Below, piece after piece: positions 62,265 to 64,000 of a DNA stretch of 64,000 nt. A model generated the notes under the pieces. The model saw only the letters and a list, made by a program, of their open reading frames with translations. It ran no database searches and was not told the DNA's origin. This DNA comes from Cherax quadricarinatus (taxonomy: Eukaryota; Arthropoda; Malacostraca; Decapoda; Parastacidae). The stretch lies in contig NW_027195549.1 in NCBI RefSeq assembly GCF_038502225.1, positions 103,428 through 167,427 on the forward strand, in the 5' to 3' direction. A program made the translations under genes and the position numbers. Every line of letters begins with the position of its first letter. Within the stretch, counting starts at the first letter, position 1.

Positions 62265-62330
62265 AGATGAAAGTTTTTTTTTTTTTGGGCCTCCCTGCCT
62301 TGGTGAGAGATGGCCAATGTGTTAATAAAA
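62264..62330 (+). mobile_element. RTE 3' end fragment
   Basis: GATGAAAGTTTTTTTTTTTT, then GGGCCTCCCTGCCTTGGTGAG and TTAATAAAAAAAT. A short tail of the RTE family abutting the LINE-B copy. Confidence 0.6.
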
Positions 62331-62604
62331 AAATAAACTTAATAATTTTTTATTAAATCATTAAATACCTCAAAAATAATAAAAACTATGCACAGTAGGC
62401 TCATACTTTATGGCGTTCCAATAATACAGACATTTTAAATTATAACCAAAACTCGCTATATGGCTCCCCCACCTGACTTTTTAATACAGTCAATGCACCC
62501 CACCCAGTTTGTTTACATTCTCCGTGAGCACTGCATCTCTCCACTGTGTCATGAAACTTTCCAAAATTTCAAGTGTTTTAAAGTTATTTCATGTTTTATA
62601 TATA

Positions 62605-63515
62605 CAGTGGACCCCGCCTTACGAATGCATAGCATTACGTTAAATCTGCTATATGAAGCATTTGAATGCAAAAATTTGGCCTTGCCTCACGATAAAAAAC
62701 TCGCCTTATGTGATTCGTCCGGGACACGTCCCACATGTGACCTCAGCGCCAGTGTTTACAAGATAGCTAGTACGGTCGCATCTACACATGCATTCGGTAC
62801 ATTTCACATTATCCCAGTGTTTTTAGTGCTTGTAACTGCAAAATAAGTCACCATGGACCCCAAGAAAGCATCTAGTGCCATCCTTGTGGTAAAAAGGACG
62901 AAAATTAGTATGGAATTGAAAAAAGAGATTAAAGAAATGTGTGCAAAGTGGGTTGAACTGCAAACCTTTACAGATGAAAATCACCCTGACACAGCTACTG
63001 AAAGCCATGTTGGCAACCTGTACAATGACAATGTTATGGCCCATTTTAGGAAAATCTTAAAGGAACGGGAGGTACAGAGCTCTATGGACAGATTTGTTGT
63101 GCGACAGAGGGCCAGTGACTCTCAAGCTAGTCCTAGTAGAATTAAAAGAAGAAGGGAAGTAACCCCAGAAAAGGACTTGCTACCTCAAGTCCTAATGGAA
63201 GGGATTCCCCTTCTAAACAATAACTTCCACACTCTCCCCTTCTCCTATTCCATCAATCATCACCAGATCTTCAATAAAGGTAAGTGTTATGTATTCTATT
63301 CTTAGCAGAGTAGTAATTGTGCATGTCTTCTTCAGTTTGTGTGTATTAAAATTAATATTTCATGTGGTAAAAATTTTTTTTTCATACTTTGGGGTGTCAG
63401 GAATGGATTAATTTGATTTCCATTATTTCTTATGGGGAAAATTAATTCGGCTAACAATAATTTTGGCTTATGAGCTCTCAGAAACAGATTAATATCATAA
63501 CATGGGAATCCACTG
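62605..63515 (+). mobile_element. Tigger6, miniature Tigger with ORF
   Basis: CAGTGGACCCCGCCTTACG (62605), right end GGGAATCCACTG (63504-63515), TA at both sides within the Tigger4-type element. 911 bp. Confidence 0.85.
62853..63305 (+). CDS. Miniature Tigger ORF with shifted C-terminus, 150 aa
   Basis: ATG in CACCATGGACC. It has the same plan as 715-1158 but a different internal deletion: the N-terminal MDPKKASSAILVVKRTKISMELKKE joins directly to IKEMCAKWVELQTF. It has DSQASPSRIKRRREVTPEKD. Near 63205 one base is missing (GGGATTCCCC against GGGGATTCCCC), so the normal SPSKH end is replaced by about 28 unrelated residues and the stop moves to 63303-63305. The splice-donor motif (63278-63285) now lies inside the frame. 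Confidence 0.65.
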   Translation: MDPKKASSAILVVKRTKISMELKKEIKEMCAKWVELQTFTDENHPDTATESHVGNLYNDNVMAHFRKILKEREVQSSMDRFVVRQRASDSQASPSRIKRRREVTPEKDLLPQVLMEGIPLLNNNFHTLPFSYSINHHQIFNKGKCYVFYS

Positions 63516-63614
63516 TACTCTGATAATTATACTTATGTGTGCCTGTACCTAAATAATCTTACACACATTAAAATCACTAAGAGTATGTTATAAGTCTTGA
63601 GGATGCCATATTAA

Positions 63615-63930
63615 CTCTTTCAGGGTCTATCTCGTAGATTTATGGCTTTGAAGCCAGGGTCCATGCCATAGATCTACGCTATAATTCTAGCAGCTTCAAA
63701 TTTAGAGCGAGAAAGCTGGCAGGCCTACATCTACATCTACATGGTCAGTGTGTGCAGTAAACAAAAAATTGGTGCACCCGCATTGCATTATGAGAGCAGC
63801 ATCTCAGTACGCTTTGTTCGTCATGCCTGGCGGCAAGGAAGCTCTCACTCCCTGGTGAATTCTGACTCTCCTCTTCCCAAGAAATAGTTCTAACACTGAT
63901 GGAAGTGGATCAGAAGAGGAATTCTATGGT
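63615..63930 (+). pseudogene. piggyBac P5, 5' end only
   Basis: TTAA (63611-63614), CTCTTTCAGGGTC, then the 5' UTR and the transposase start ATGCCTGGCGGCAAGGAAGC, matching P1 from 17806 to about 18130 with many changes and a TGA within the first codons. Similarity stops at GAATTCTATGG, so the rest was lost. Confidence 0.75.
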
Positions 63931-63934
63931 TTTA

Positions 63935-63963
63935 AACCATATGGTACATTGTACCATATGGTT
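63935..63963. repeat. Perfect 13-bp inverted repeat
   Basis: AACCATATGGTAC, ATT, GTACCATATGGTT: perfect arms with a 3-nt loop, each arm containing the self-complementary CCATATGG. A further partial copy (GGTACCATAT) follows at 63968-63977. It lies directly at the break of P5. Confidence 0.85.
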
Positions 63964-64000
63964 CAATGGTACCATATCATACAATAAACAATATAACTGT

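Larger units (their letters stand above)
62394..63606. mobile_element. Tigger4-type element, split by Tigger6
   Basis: The left end CAGTAGGCTCATACTTTATGGC and TGGCTCCCCCACCTGACTTT match 29073-29165. After Tigger6 the sequence resumes TACTCTGATAATTATACTTATG, as at 29308. It fades out near 63606. No transposase. Confidence 0.65.

Noticed and set aside
1..64000. LTR retrotransposon or endogenous virus
   Set aside because: No long direct terminal repeats, gag/protease motifs or integrase zinc-binding pattern were seen.

Overview
The window is a eukaryotic, repeat-dominated stretch, most likely from a decapod crustacean or a similar large arthropod genome. This rests on the mix of piggyBac, pogo/Tigger, RTE, CR1/L2-like LINE, Penelope-like and tRNA-headed SINE sequences, the AT-rich spacers and the splice and poly(A) motifs. 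No clade-specific host gene was seen. I found no convincing single-copy host gene, rRNA, free-standing tRNA gene, CRISPR array or LTR retrotransposon. Nearly every long reading frame belongs to a transposable element (TE).

Layout. Positions 1-5500 hold a 203-bp MITE, two miniature Tigger elements with open reading frames, remains of another Tigger-like element, and a SINE. Positions 5700-14275 hold a decayed LINE (here LINE-B) with ORF1 and ORF2, broken by a MITE, a SINE, a second LINE-B tail, a piggyBac-related piece, a 59-bp LINE tail, a Penelope end and a foldback element. Positions 14390-55119 form one nested stack. A Tc/mariner-type outer element contains a Tigger element (Tigger2, 14412-54096). 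Inside that lie a LINE-A fragment, a SINE, Tigger3, three LINEs, four piggyBac-type elements, an RTE element, a Penelope inverted dimer and more, up to six levels deep. Positions 55209-58039 are a decayed piggyBac. Positions 58380-62330 carry a Tigger pseudogene plus RTE and LINE fragments. Positions 62394-63515 carry a Tigger within a Tigger-like element. The window ends in a truncated piggyBac and a small perfect palindrome.

Best preserved coding units: the piggyBac transposase at 18022-20262 (746 aa, catalytic Asp residues and C-terminal zinc finger present, element bounded by TTAA); the LINE-A ORF at 49294-52746 (1150 aa: 2A-like motif, PHD finger, endonuclease, reverse transcriptase); and LINE-C with ORF1 (44832-46235: PHD-like finger, nine 12-residue repeats, CCCH fingers) overlapping ORF2 (41776-44868: endonuclease plus reverse transcriptase). 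Three clean miniature Tigger ORFs (147, 146 and 178 aa), and a fourth of 150 aa with a shifted C-terminus, keep the transposase ends but lack the catalytic domain.

How the parts relate: the LINEs would supply endonuclease and reverse transcriptase for target-primed insertion. The SINE tail matches the LINE-A 3' end, so LINE-A is its likely partner. The piggyBac transposase could act on the short piggyBac-type elements that share its kind of ends. Full-length Tigger transposases would mobilise the miniature Tiggers and MITEs. Insertion boundaries are often exact (TA, TTAA or short duplications), which lets the order of events be read from the sequence. Family names LINE-A, LINE-B, LINE-C, SINE-1, SINE-2, P1-P5 and Tigger2-7 are local labels.
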